Shown piece by piece: positions 1 to 11,832 of a stretch of DNA of 28,055 nt (the stretch's first letter is position 1; every line of letters begins with the position of its first letter). The stretch is from Plakobranchus ocellatus. Its lineage: Eukaryota; Mollusca; Gastropoda; Plakobranchidae. The translations under genes were made by a program, and so were the position numbers. The stretch is taken from assembly GCA_019648995.1 (NCBI GenBank), contig BLXT01003836.1, forward strand, positions 67,277 through 95,331, written 5' to 3'. Under the pieces are notes generated by a model that did not search any database, was not told the origin of the DNA, and saw only the letters and a list, made by a program, of their open reading frames with translations.

Positions 1-1990
1 TTCTGATAATAGTGATTGGTATAGAAACTTTGATGGTAGTAGGCTTTGATAAATATCTGTACTTTGTGAAGCACATGTTGTCGTACAGCTCCGAGTGCCT
101 CTTCTTGTGGAGACAGCCTCATTGCTCGTTTTTTGGCTGGTGAGAAACTCCAGTAAATGTTTATGCCTCTAGTAGTTCCAACACACTCTCTCACACAATC
201 GCATGACCCACTGCCTGCGTTATTTAATGTGGAATACCAGGCTGTGGGTAGTTGGTGCCTTGATTGGTTGTTCAAGATATCTTTTTAATATGCTTGACTG
301 GTTTCAAGGGAGAGACTGGAGAAACGGAGGGCAAACTTTAAAAGCGATAAGCTGCTCATTCATAGTTATGTTTAGGCCAGAGGCATGATGATTCCCATGA
401 TATACCACTGGAAACGATCCCAAAATCTCACCGAGGTTGTTGCTTTCTTTGTTATTGAACCTCCAGAGAAACAGAGAAGAACTGCTCCTCGTGATTTTCA
501 TGCAACTGCTGCAAGAAAAATAAGATATCTATGACATTCACGAAGTTATCCGTCCTGACCATCATGCACAAGAAGCAGTCAGTCAGCCACTAAAAGTCAT
601 CAAAATCAGTCACTGACCAGGTAATACCTCAAACACGCTAACCCTTGGTGTAGGTGAACTGGACACTTATGTCATCCATGGCTGTAGGGAATAAAGTAGG
701 TAAACGGTGGAGGAAATCCTGTTCTTTGCAAATTTTGCAAGGTGTTTAGTTACTTCTGTTGTTGCTGTTTGATTAAAACCAGGTTAAGCTTGAAATTAAC
801 TTGAAGGTTCCTATTGGAGAGCAATAAAGTAGCTAAACACTGTAAGCTATCGATAATATAAGTACTTTTTATCGCCCTAATTATTTAATAAAAGGCAAAG
901 ACATCATCGATTACCTATCAATCCATGGCCACTACACGATGTCCCAAATTTTTACAGGACCGATATATCACTCAGATGTTTTTTCCTGACACTTCGTTCA
1001 AGGTAAAGGATGTAATAAAACGTTTCAAACATACAGAAATTAAAAAAACCCACGGAACAAAATATGCTAATATGCTGTTACCATCAATATGACCAATTAC
1101 AATTACTGCAATGTTACTACATCATCAAAAGAAACAGCAAGGATTTAAATCTGAGGTTTCGTGTATAGCCAGAGCACATCAGATGGGATCTCAGACTTTC
1201 AACCCAAAGTGCCAGCAGTGGCGGCGCTCAAAACCGCGACAGAAAGTTTCTTGCAGATTTCAGGGCACGTTTGTTAATACAATTATGATCCAACTTGATG
1301 CCCTGGTTTACTCCTTTGCATGACACAGGAACTTGTGAGATTTATATTTCATTTTGAACGTAGCTTGACTCAACCTAGCCTTTCTTCAGAGAAAAACTCA
1401 GAGGAGTTTTAGTCCAATTCAAGGACGTGTGCTATTTAAAGTGATAGCACTGTTTTTTTGAAATTAATACCCCTGGGAAAGAGCGCAAGTCAAGAAGATT
1501 TGGCACCATTTTTTCCGCCACCCCTCTCCCCGAATACATATCTTGTAAGTCCCCTACACCGCTTCACCGTTAAAACACATCTATTGTTTTTATATTTTAG
1601 GAACCTAATCCCTTTAGCACGCCATTGCCTGATAATTATGAATGCTAAAAATGATAAAAATAATAATAACAATAATAATAATGATACTTATTTAATTTTT
1701 TCACCCCGTTTCTCACCGCACCTTATTCGCTTCAGTTGGGCTAGGCCGAAAAGTTTATAGAAATTACATGAAGCATCAAATCCAACAAAATGTTGGAAGC
1801 GATGACTATTTTATACCTTTTTTCAAACCAAGCACCTTTCTTCATCTCAGCAAATGGTTTGCACGAGGTATTATTACTAGGGGCAGCAACGGCAAAAATG
1901 TTGATAATAAAATAAGCGAAGGCAGGATTATGTGAGAACTTACAGCTCCCAAATGAGTGTCGGACATTCGAACATTTTCATCACTTTAAT

Positions 1991-2003
1991 ATCTATCTAT
2001 CTA

Positions 2004-2039
<36 letters not shown>

Positions 2040-2067
2040 GATAGATAGATAGATAGATAGATAGAGA
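1991..2067. repeat. Compound microsatellite (ATCT)n-(CT)n-(AGAT)n
   Basis: Four ATCT units, then about 15 CT units, then about seven AGAT units, with a GAGAG end. The outer arms are reverse complements of each other, so the strand can fold on itself around the CT core. Confidence 0.95.
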
Positions 2068-2069
2068 GC

Positions 2070-2170
2070 TGTAGTTTATCTGGTAGGGCAGTTGGCTACC
2101 AAATCAGACCTGCTAGAAATAAGATACATTGTAACTAAGGCGCACATTCAAACTAAGATAGATCAGAAAA
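2070..2170 (+). repeat. Possible decayed tRNA-derived SINE head
   Basis: TGGTAGGGCAGTTGGCTA near 2080-2097 resembles a tRNA A box (TRGCNNAGTTGG). About 50 bases on, near 2145-2156, ACATTCAAACTAA weakly resembles a B box (GGTTCGAATCC). Divergence is high and no tail or target-site duplication was found, so this is tentative. Confidence 0.25.
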
Positions 2171-2319
2171 AAATCTTTTATTATTGTTTGACCCTAACTG
2201 CAATGCAATAGTTGTGAACACATGAATATAAACGCCGCGCCTGGTGTTTGGAATCGGATCGCACATTCTTTATTCGTATATTGCTAGTCCTTTTAAGTAT
2301 ATTTTTAAAAAGATAAAAA

Positions 2320-2470
2320 ATGGCACAAGTAGAAACCAAGCAGGACTCCTCAGCCAAGTTTTATTTGAATTCTTGAACATTTTTCTCTCACCCCAAGCTA
2401 TTAAAGAATTTTTTTAGATAAGGTGGCACAAGCACGAATCAAACAAAGGACTCCTCTGTCAAAAGTTCTG
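2320..2470. repeat. Diverged direct repeat, about 45 bp, spaced about 100 bp
   Basis: TGGCACAAGTAGAAACCAAG followed by CAGGACTCCT (2321-2350) recurs as TGGCACAAGCACGAATCAAA followed by CAAAGGACTCCT (from 2423). The shared part covers roughly 45 bases with a handful of changes. Origin unknown; a piece of a dispersed repeat is possible. Confidence 0.7.
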
Positions 2471-2607
2471 TTACTTCCTACTGTACAACCAAGACCCCTA
2501 GACAGACATATATGCAGACAAAGGGGGAAAAAAAATAACTAATATGTACGATCTGGTCAAAAACGAGAGCACTCAAGATAAGCCAAATTCTAAAAGAATT
2601 TTGACAT

Positions 2608-2613
2608 TTTATT
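2608..2613 (-). promoter_or_regulatory. Candidate polyadenylation signal, distal
   Basis: AATAAA on the minus strand about 5.6 kb after the stop codon. Used alone it would give a long 3' UTR like that of vertebrate MARCHF6. There is no direct evidence of use. Confidence 0.2.
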
Positions 2614-3328
2614 TCAGTGATGCGTAATGGCTTCAAAATCAATGTACATCAACTTGATATAAAACACAATTAAACAGCGTATGGGAAACATGATCGTTTT
2701 TTAGATACATTTCTAAATGCTTAATCTTATCTTATCCGTGCAACAAAGTAAAAAATAAATATGGGCAAATAATCATTTCACAGACACACAAGTGCCAACA
2801 TCAATTTAATTTGTATCCAATAATTTATAACAATGCATTTGTGTAGAGAGACTAAAGAATGGGACAACTTGCAACCCAAAAAAAAATATAGACAGATGGG
2901 TTCTCTTGCTTCCTCAAAATCAGTGGCATCAAAGATTGCATATCTTCCAAAAACACAATGAAAATGTTTTGTTAAAAACATTAGGAATTAAGAGAGCTGT
3001 ACTTTTAAAAAAGCCAAAAAAGTCACTATGCACATTTACGAAATACATGTGACTATGAGGTACATAGTAAAGTGTAGTTAGTGATAATGTACCACTATGT
3101 GAAAGCATTATATCAATTTGTTTTTCAGGTGTCTTGTATGACTTACTCTTTCTTCAAAATATTCATAATCTTAACTTGTATTATCATCTATTCAGCGTCC
3201 CCACATGCTTATGAAGCCTAAAACAAATATTCAAACACACAATCATACACCGAAATAGTGCTAATGGATGAAAAATGCATATAGATTAGATAGCAAGAGT
3301 GTGCTATATAGTCAGCCATCCAGCCAGT

Positions 3329-3379
3329 CTCTCTCTCTCTCTCTCTCTTCCTTTGTCACAAACACACACACACACACAA
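3329..3379. repeat. (CT)n and (CA)n microsatellites
   Basis: A run of about ten CT units, a short spacer, then a run of nine or so CA units ending near 3379. Confidence 0.9.
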
Positions 3380-5232
3380 GCATGTGATGCACAGCACAGA
3401 GTAACACAGTTATCTCATACATTCATTAAAAAAAAAGAGGCGTTTAACTTTACAATCCTAGGAGGGAACATTTAGCAAAATTCATGTTTATCAGTTTCTC
3501 AGCATCGTGGTCAGCACTCTCAGTCTCACTAGTCTCACGTTCTCAAATGCCAAGCCTCAATCTGACCACATTCAGGTAGACAAAAGACATCGGTTAAAAA
3601 CAATCCATCCCATAACACTGCAGCATTACCAGACATTCTGCCACAAACAGTGCTGTTATTTCAGACTTGTCTAAAAAATGGGGTGCACATGGTCAAGACA
3701 GGGATTTGATACCTTAATATCATGATAATATATGTAGCTAACTGACCAATACTTTGCTCAGATTTGAGACTGTTCCGCTCATTGTCACAACATGTCTGCC
3801 CCCTTGTCAGGCCACAGAGCTGAAGTACAAATCATTGTGAAAGATTTTTAGATTGTGAATCTCACTTAGAACCTTGGAGTCTGAGGCCCTGCTTCTGTTC
3901 TGGTCAGGACGATGAGCAGGCAAATACAAAGAAGAGAAAAAAATGTATCATTACAAGACAAGTTTATCTCAACTGAACAGAGGTGACAGAGAATGAATAG
4001 CAGGAATGTACAAAATCAGAACCAGGATGCTTTAGCTAGCCTTAAGTCCCCTCACTAGCTTTGCTTTTGATTTTTTTTTACCATGAAAAAAGAAACCATT
4101 TTGGGAGGAAGAGGATTTAGAGGGAGGGGGGGAAACAATGACTGTCAAGGAGATGGCAATATTGTCAATAAAACAATGTTTAAAAACAATAATGTATGTC
4201 CTCTCTCCTCGTTCTCCCTTCCTACCAGCGACACAACATTAAAAAAAAGAAGAAAAATTGTTATGAATGTTATCCTGAAACCATTGCCTAATAAACAGTA
4301 CTATCTGCAGCTCACTGGTAAGAAATAGCTTTAATTGGGCAGTCACAGATATAAGTTCTAACTGAAAAGAAGATAGAATTTCCTACAAGCAACTAAGTGT
4401 GTGTCCTCACAAAATAATCCTCCTGCGCAAGCCTGCATACCCCCTTCCCAAAATAAATAAATAAAAACAGGAACCAGATGCTGATATTGTAAGGGGGAGG
4501 GGGCACGCAGGGCAACAAAATGACCTGTATACAAAGATCGCTAAATTGTAGGCAAGGAGATAACAAAAAAAGAGAAAGGTGGAGAAAAATTGCATACCCT
4601 GTCAAGAGCATCAATAACAAACTAGGCGGGAAGTAATATCCAAGGACCTTTATTGACAGCCAATCAAAACTGTGGTTCGAAAATGGCAAGATCTGATTGA
4701 TTGGGCATTAGATTGAAAAAAAATAACTGTTTTTATATCAGTGTTGGGAGTAGCCAAGCATAAAAAAGACTGAAATTTGAACGCCAGCACTGAAGGAGCA
4801 AGCTTTTACTCTTTTTTTATTTTCCCTTTTTTCTTGAATTATGCAAAAACAATGACAGGGCTGCGATGAGTAGAAATCCCATTACATACGGGCATATGTC
4901 ATTACAAAAATTCAATATATCAATTTCCTTACAAAAAAAAAATTGAAAGAAAACAGAAGGAATCAGCCACTCCGATTAGATCAGAAAGATGCACCAACCA
5001 CAAACTCCATGCTGGACTGGCTGGCTAGACAAGGGCACTAACTTCAATAATATCTGCCACCCAAACTGCAGTGGCTTTACCCGATTTGAATCCAATCAGC
5101 CTCAAGACAGGTCAAGAGGCTTGTTCATTTTTGTTGCACAAGTCTGTCCACCACGAGATGATCTCAGGCTCTTAGGCCCTCATCTGGCCAGGTCATGTTC
5201 AAAACAATAGAAATCAGGGTTGGTTCACGAGC

Positions 5233-5428
5233 ACTATGCCACCAAACCCTCAAAAGAGCAGAAGATTTGATTAATTTTTCTTTTTTTGGAAAGGGGGGGG
5301 GGTGTTAAAGTCCTTTTTTTTTGCAACTACTATGCCACCGAACCCTCAAAAGAGCAGAAGATTTGATTAATTTTTCTTTTTTGGAAAGGAGGGGGGTGGG
5401 TGTTAAAGTCCTTTTTTTTTGCAACTAC
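5233..5428. repeat. 96-bp tandem duplication, two copies
   Basis: Two adjacent copies start at ACTATGCCACC (5233 and 5329). Each runs through CTCAAAAGAGCAGAAG, a T run, a G run, GTTAAAGTCC, a T run and GCAACTAC. They differ by one substitution (CCAAACCC/CCGAACCC) and by changes in the G and T runs, so the event is recent or maintained by conversion. Confidence 0.95.
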
Positions 5429-7410
5429 TTTGATGCTCTCTCAGACAAAACTGTGGGCACAAATACTCATCATACAGCAAATAAATTAATCTTCCATATC
5501 ATGTGGAAAAAAATTTTTATGGCGACATCAATAATTTAAAAAGCAATTTTTAAAACATACACAGCCTTGTTTGTGTGGGCGCACAAAGAGTGGCAGCAAC
5601 AATAGGTGAATCAACATAGAATAATCAAAAATGAAAACGCAGAATGCAATGATGATTAACAATTTTAGTGGAGCACGTGATTTTTTGTTTCCATTATTAA
5701 TTGCAGCCAGGAAATGTTTTTACAAAAAAAAAAAACAAGAAAAAGTATCAAATTCAACTAAAAATGTCAAAAAGTTATATCAACCATATGTTCACACAGG
5801 CAATCGTATCTATTTAGAGCGAAAGAAAAAAAATATTAACCACATGGGCACTCAAAAAGGAAAAGAAAAAAAAAACAACATAATTTGACAAACTATTATC
5901 AATCTGTGACAACAATGACTAAAAACAATGGAAAGAAAAAAGATGATTGACTAGCTTTTTACAATGCATCTCTAAGCCAACAGCTCAATATAAGCAAATA
6001 AAGTATTTTTCACACAAAATCTGTCATAAAAGTTGTAGCAAGGATTTTACAGGAAATCTGGCTGAGCATATAAAATCTCTTTTGCTGCTGAAATAAGCAA
6101 TGTATCCACGTCCCATTTAATCATTCAAAAAAGAATAGTTCGATTCCAGTATGTTTGGAGAGCAATCTGAATGAGTCGCTACATATAGTTGCATTTTGGA
6201 CATTAAAAAAAAAAACAGTATTAAACTTCTTAAGCTTATCAATTGTGAATTTCACACTACAGAGCTAAGTGAATTCTGAATCACGATATGGTTGTTCTTT
6301 TTTTGTTTTGTTTTCGAAAAAAAAAAAAAAACGTTTAAAGGAGCAAATTAAAAAGCATTTCTTTCTGAATATATTAAATGCCGAATACGTGATTCTTTGA
6401 AGCCAAAGCCTGAAGACGTATTGCATATACTATGTACAGAATGGCATAGCTGGTTGACCAACATAAGTGGTAAAATGCCACGGGTAAAAGCGTCTACAAA
6501 TTAAGCGAACAGATTACTGATGTGCTCAAACATCAGAACACACACTGTTACATCACTTAATTATCAGCACTCATAAAAATAGATCTATCCATTTTCTCAC
6601 CACAAAAAGCATTAACAATTGATTAAGATGATTCTGAATTAATCAGAGATGCTACAAAGGAATTTTGAAAAAGCTTAAAAGATACTCATGAGGAGCTTGC
6701 AATCAGGAGTAACCAAGGATCACTCAGTTTCAAACTATGCTTTACACTCTTTAAACTGTGATATAACAACTACATGTACAGGCACACATATCAGTGTCTC
6801 AGAAAGAAAATGCGGCTGGTTTAGATTATTGGTATGCCTGAGTATGAATTAAAAACACATGGAAAACTCTTGGGGCATGCCAAGAGCTTGGAACGTGTTC
6901 AATGTAAACCTAAAGATGAATGTCTTTGAGCAATGTCCTGCAATAAGTTAACCGAGAGTTAAAGTCTTCGTGAAGGTGTGAGAAAAATCCTTAATTTAGG
7001 GTAAATGTATATGGACTATCAAACCTTGGTATCAAGTGAGTCTTCACATTGCCTTGGTGGTCTCAGCCTTTGGCCCTCCCTAGGCCCAAAAACAAGCAAA
7101 ATTGCCCGATGTGAGGTTCAAAATGTATAAAATATTAAGTGAATGATAAACATTTTTGTGCCTCTATTTAAAAAAAAAAATTGTTTATCGTCATATAAAG
7201 AAATAAAAGTGAAAACAAAAAGGTTCAAAGAAAACCCAACACCGTTCAATTTCTTTAAAATTATTAGAAAAATATAAGACAACAACTGAAAAGAGTCTCT
7301 AAACTTGAAGCCACTAAAAAAAAAGAAAAAGAATAAATAATTTTTCCTCCTTATCCATTTGGTAGGTAACGAGATTGCAAAACACCATGCTCAAACAGAT
7401 GAAACAGAAA

Positions 7411-7416
7411 TTTTAT
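7411..7416 (-). promoter_or_regulatory. Candidate polyadenylation signal, proximal
   Basis: AATAAA on the minus strand, about 815 bases after the stop codon, followed by T/G-rich sequence (CTGTTTCATCTGTTTGAG). It is the first canonical signal I found downstream of the CDS. AATAAA is common by chance in DNA this AT-rich. Confidence 0.45.
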
Positions 7417-7940
7417 TCATAATATCCATATGATTTCTTTCCTCAAATATAAAAAAAATGTCAACAATGTATGTACAAATCAGAACTTCAGACTTTGCTC
7501 GGATTTTCTAGGATCCACAACGCAAGTCAGAAATTATCATCCATGTCTTAAACATCCTCACAGCAAGGTGTGTGTGTGCCTGTCATGAAAGTCTCTAAAG
7601 CCAAATAATAAAATATAATTACTCTGCTTGAGTGTGACTGTCATAGCCACTTGAAAAGAAGTGTAGTGCCCAGATCCAGCACTGATGATACTGCTCTTCA
7701 TTTCACTGCGGCAGTATATTTGTTTTTACTTTGACCATTTTTTTTTTGAGTGTGAGTATGTTCACGCATACGTTCGTCTACTACTTGGTGCACTCGTGTG
7801 CAATAATTCACACAAAAAAAATGGTGGACAAAAGTTACTCAGAGCTTTGTCAATGTTCATTCGTCTGAGAAATGCTTGTTCCAAAGTTATTGCTACACGA
7901 CTTGGGCGATGATTAAGAACACATCTGATCTGTTTTGTCC

Positions 7941-8100
7941 CAGAGGCTCAATCATCACACCTTGCCAAAGACTCTCCCCTCTCTTGTTATGTTGCATGGT
8001 TACCACACAGATATTGTTGTCTCAGAAGGCCATTCATCATACTTGATCCAGACTCACCTCTGCTATTAAGTTGCAAAGTTACCTCACAGATAATTACACC
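7941..8100. repeat. Diverged tandem duplication, unit about 80 bp
   Basis: The first unit starts CAGAGGCTCAATCATCACAC and ends TACCACACAGATA. The second starts CAGAAGGCCATTCATCATAC and ends ACCTCACAGATA. Shared blocks keep order at a spacing of 79-82 bases. It lies just beyond the stop codon, within the presumed 3' UTR. Confidence 0.6.
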
Positions 8101-8229
8101 AAGCACAAGTGGATGTGCTCTTTTCTTGGCTGTTTTTTTTTTGCTGGCAAAATATTGCATTCATATGTACTTATTCTGCAAGTTAACGTATGTCACAGGA
8201 GAACAGACCTTTCAGCTTCATTTTGCGCA

Positions 8230-8317
8230 TCATGACGCTGCAGTGTCTGTCCCTGGTGTTCTGTCATGGCTTGTGGCATGGTGGATGTAGTTGACTAGAC
8301 GCTGGCCCACCAAATAC
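8230..8317 (-). CDS. MARCHF6: MARCHF6 terminal coding exon with C-terminal element and stop
   Basis: It completes Lys and reads YLVGQRLVNYIHHATSHDRT then PGTDTAAS and TGA. YLVGQRLVNY is the conserved C-terminal element shared by Doa10 and MARCHF6, needed for degrading some substrates; its Asn is present. The tail after the element differs from the human KSGKQGSSPPPP-type tail. The acceptor is CTGTTTAG|GTATTTG. Confidence 0.95.
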
Positions 8318-11300
8318 CTAAACAGAATAATTTTTTGCGTCATTAGAAAAAAAAACTATTTTAATTAAAATGAAGATTTCTTCTGACAGTATTATAAAAA
8401 AAAAATGATCATAATGCAACCAATTAATGTACTTTTTCAGAGTAGTAAACTGCTTGTCACAAATAGTGAGGAAAGCTATAAATTCCTTCTTTAGGATCTT
8501 GAAAAAAAACTTGCTAAAAGAAATTATGTTGTCGCAATTCATTATTTCAAATTAGGAAGGAAAACATACAGTTCTTGAAAACCTGCAAATTATGAGTTCA
8601 GAATCAACCTTTTGCAGATTATTTTGACTGGAAAAAAATGGAACACATATAAAGTAAAAATATGTCAAATACGTTGTACTTAAAATTGAAAAAAAAAAGT
8701 TTTGAGGCCATTCTGAATAACTTAAGACATTTGAATTTCCCTTAGTTGGGAATGTAAACTTGCATTGTTTTTCATGAAAAGCTCTTCCAATAGTATTTTT
8801 TTAGCAATTCTTAATACAGTTTTTAGCATACAATTGTTTTTAATAATAGAAACAAAAAATTTTTGTGTGTAATTTGTAACCGAAATGACCTGTGTACCAG
8901 AATCTATATCTATCTGCCTGTCAGTTTGGGGGCACATCTAATGCTTGATGCTCTACTTACTTGTCATCTTTGATATGGTTATAAAGTCTCCGGAACTGCC
9001 GCACTTGAAACACAAGCATCCCACAGCACATGATCATAGTGAGGACAAAAGGATAGATTCTCCGCACAACAAACGTCTGCGTCTCAAAGTTCACACCTGC
9101 TCATAAAAAACAACAATTAACCAGAGGTTTACAATGAGGACTTTTTTTTAGAATAATTGGGTAAAATTTTTAATAGCAGTATTTTAGCAGAACTTTATGT
9201 AAGTAGAGGACACGTATAAAAAAATCAACATGTACATGAGTAAGAACCACATTACTTGGTACACACATGACAGGGCAAGATATAAAAATTGGGCTCAAAA
9301 ATTATTATACAAACTTTACTTTTCATTTCTCAACTCTTGAGAGAAAGTTGAATTTGAGTACACTAAAAGAAAAGAATAAAGAAAAATAATTGCCGAAAAA
9401 ATTATTCTATTCTCATCTTTCCAAACATCATCAAATAAGTTCTAATCCTTTTGAGGAAAACAATTTTCTTCACGCAAATAAAATGCCACAAATGTTGATT
9501 TAAAGTCATCAACCGTAATTTAGTGAATTACATTAAAAATAACATCGTATTCTCCGAAAGCATATAAAGTGTGCAGTGTGAAGCTATTCCGTATCATCAT
9601 TGAAAATTATCAAGCCATCTTTTTTTCAAAAGGTTAAAACAATTTGTGGCTTTGTGAATGAAAATTACTTGAAGACTGTTTTAAACAAATCACCAGGTTC
9701 TTACAATAGACAACTAGGGGTGAAAATTACCCGCATTGAACACGCTGCTCTAGTAAATTAAAGAGCAGTGTCGTCAGTGTTAAGTCTATGGACGATACTG
9801 CTCATTAATTTGCTACAGCAGTCTTGATGACTAGCTGAGTTGAAAAAAACAGTAAAAAAAGAATAATAGGCATACAATCAGAGTTGAAAAAAAACAGTAA
9901 AAAAAGAATAATAGGCATACAATCAATAAGTCAGAGCAAGGCTTTAAATGTGCTTTATCTTTGCTTGACATAAAGCAAACAATACATACAGAGAGAAGTT
10001 TGGGGTTCTGTGATAGTCAAAAAAACAAAAAAACTGTCTCTGATTCACTCTTTTGATTGCAAAATGCTCTGCTCACTCACCCAGGGCAGGCACGATGCTG
10101 TAGGCGATGACATATGGTACAGCCAAGGCAAGGCCGAGACACGTGGACACAGGGAGGCAGATCTGGGTCATGATGAACTTCATGTTCAGGTTACGCATTC
10201 CATCGTTGTATACCTGGCACAAACACAAGGAGTGTATTAATTATCTACCGGTCGGTAACAGATAACACAGGTTAAGAAGGTGGCAATCAGTTCTTAAATT
10301 ATATCTCTTGCCTATTTCAATGTTTATCTCTGGCAACTCAAAAGCTAAACTTGAAAATCTGAAAGCCAAAATCAGGGATACTGAGTTGAAGCCCTATTAC
10401 CACAAATTCAGAAATCAGTTGATCCAATCTGGAGTAGCCAAATGAAAAGCAGTATCGTCCATAGATTTAAGCCTGACGATACTGTTTTTCTATTGGCTAT
10501 GGCAGCAATGTCAACTGGATTAAAATATTCATCTCTTTTTTTTTTTTAAGAGATTCACTATCCCTTTTTTCAGATGCTTTCAAAAATCTGAAATCACTAG
10601 ATTTTTTTTTTTTTTTGCTTCGCTGCATCTATACATATATTTAACCATAAGCTTACAATCTTTTGACACAGAGTTATTTAAAATATTTTTTTTAAAGTTC
10701 CATATTTTCAAGCTTTATATGGAGGTAAGATTTACGTTGTATTGCCAAAATACCAGGATCAAAAAAGAGGGAGACCTACTCTCTCAATAGCTCTTTTCAG
10801 CCACCACTGTGGGCCCATCATGATCACAGCAGTGAGGATCTTCATGTGAAGAACTCCTAAAGCCCAGTCCTTTAGAAAAAAACACACGCAAACACATCAT
10901 TTGCCACATTCAAATACAGTTATTAATGCGGCCCCCACTAAAAAAATCACATCCAAGTGCAAAAACATTAATGCATTATAATATATACAAAAAACCTTTC
11001 AAGTCATACAAAATAGTGAGGAGGATGTATTTATAGCTTTAGTTCTTCTTCTGTTAATTCAATATAGATAAAGTCATGACAGAAGTATGAGAATAAGTTT
11101 AGGTTTGTCTGTAAACAAAAGGATTTGTTTTCAAAAATCTCATTTTAATCAAAGAGATGTAGAAAGTTGGTGTGAGAGTAGCGGGATTACTGTCTGACCT
11201 GCCAGGGAAAGAATATGGGTGACTGATCAAGCGGCACTCTCATTGGAGCAACAATGATGACATCAAACAAAAGGCCCAGGAGCAGAGGGATCATCACCAG

Positions 11301-11410
11301 CAACACACCGGCCATCACCAGAGATTTGACCACCTAATGAGAGAGAGATGAGAAGGAGAAGAGAGAAAGAGGAGAGAGAGAGAGAAGAGAGAAGAATGAG
11401 AGAAGAGAGA

Positions 11411-11471
<61 letters not shown>

Positions 11472-11770
11472 NNNNNNNNNNNNNNNNNNNNNNNNNNNNN
11501 NNNNNNNNNNNNNNNNNNNNNNNNNNNNNNNNNNNNNNNNNNNNNNNNNNNNNNNNNNNNNNNNNNNNNNNNNNNNNNNNNNNNNNNNNNNNNNNNNNNN
11601 NNNNNNNNNNNNNNNNNNNNNNNNNNNNNNNNNNNNNNNNNNNNNNNNNNNNNNNNNNNNNNNNNNNNNNNNNNNNNNNNNNNNNNNNNNNNNNNNNNNN
11701 NNNNNCATCACCAGAGATTTGACCACCTAATAAGAGAGAGATGAGAAGGAGAAGAGAGAAGAATGAAAGA

Positions 11771-11832
<62 letters not shown>

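Larger units (their letters stand above)
1..2540. other. Presumed intergenic, no recognisable gene
   Basis: Only short unrelated reading frames occur on both strands, and none resembles a protein I know. It holds an AAT-rich trinucleotide patch near 1660-1684, a compound tetranucleotide/CT repeat at 1991-2067, a weak tRNA-like SINE head near 2070-2170 and a diverged direct repeat at 2320-2470. Confidence 0.5.
2540..7389 (-). other. Non-coding stretch downstream of MARCHF6; possible extended 3' UTR
   Basis: No convincing gene on either strand. The plus strand is A-rich and the minus strand T-rich throughout, with many A runs of 8-15. It contains AATAAA on the minus strand at 4649-4654, short CT and CA microsatellites near 3330-3380, and a 96-bp tandem duplication at 5233-5428. 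Whether it is transcribed cannot be told from sequence. Confidence 0.4.
7390..8229 (-). other. MARCHF6: MARCHF6 3' UTR, shortest supported form
   Basis: Sequence after the stop codon up to the first minus-strand AATAAA (7411-7416), with a cleavage point expected 15-25 bases beyond. No open frame of note is seen on the minus strand. The UTR could run much further: human MARCHF6 has a multi-kilobase 3' UTR, and further AATAAA signals lie at 4649-4654 and 2608-2613. Confidence 0.5.

Noticed and set aside
1458..1760. 100-codon plus-strand frame with an Asn run
   Set aside because: The Asn run is an AAT repeat. There is no similarity to anything known and no splice or promoter context.
4811..4820. 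Further AATAAA on the minus strand as a polyadenylation site
   Set aside because: It sits inside a T-rich homopolymer tract where such hexamers arise by chance. Not listed as a feature.
11348..11471. Open frame of alternating Arg/Glu
   Set aside because: It is the GA microsatellite read as codons and runs into the gap.
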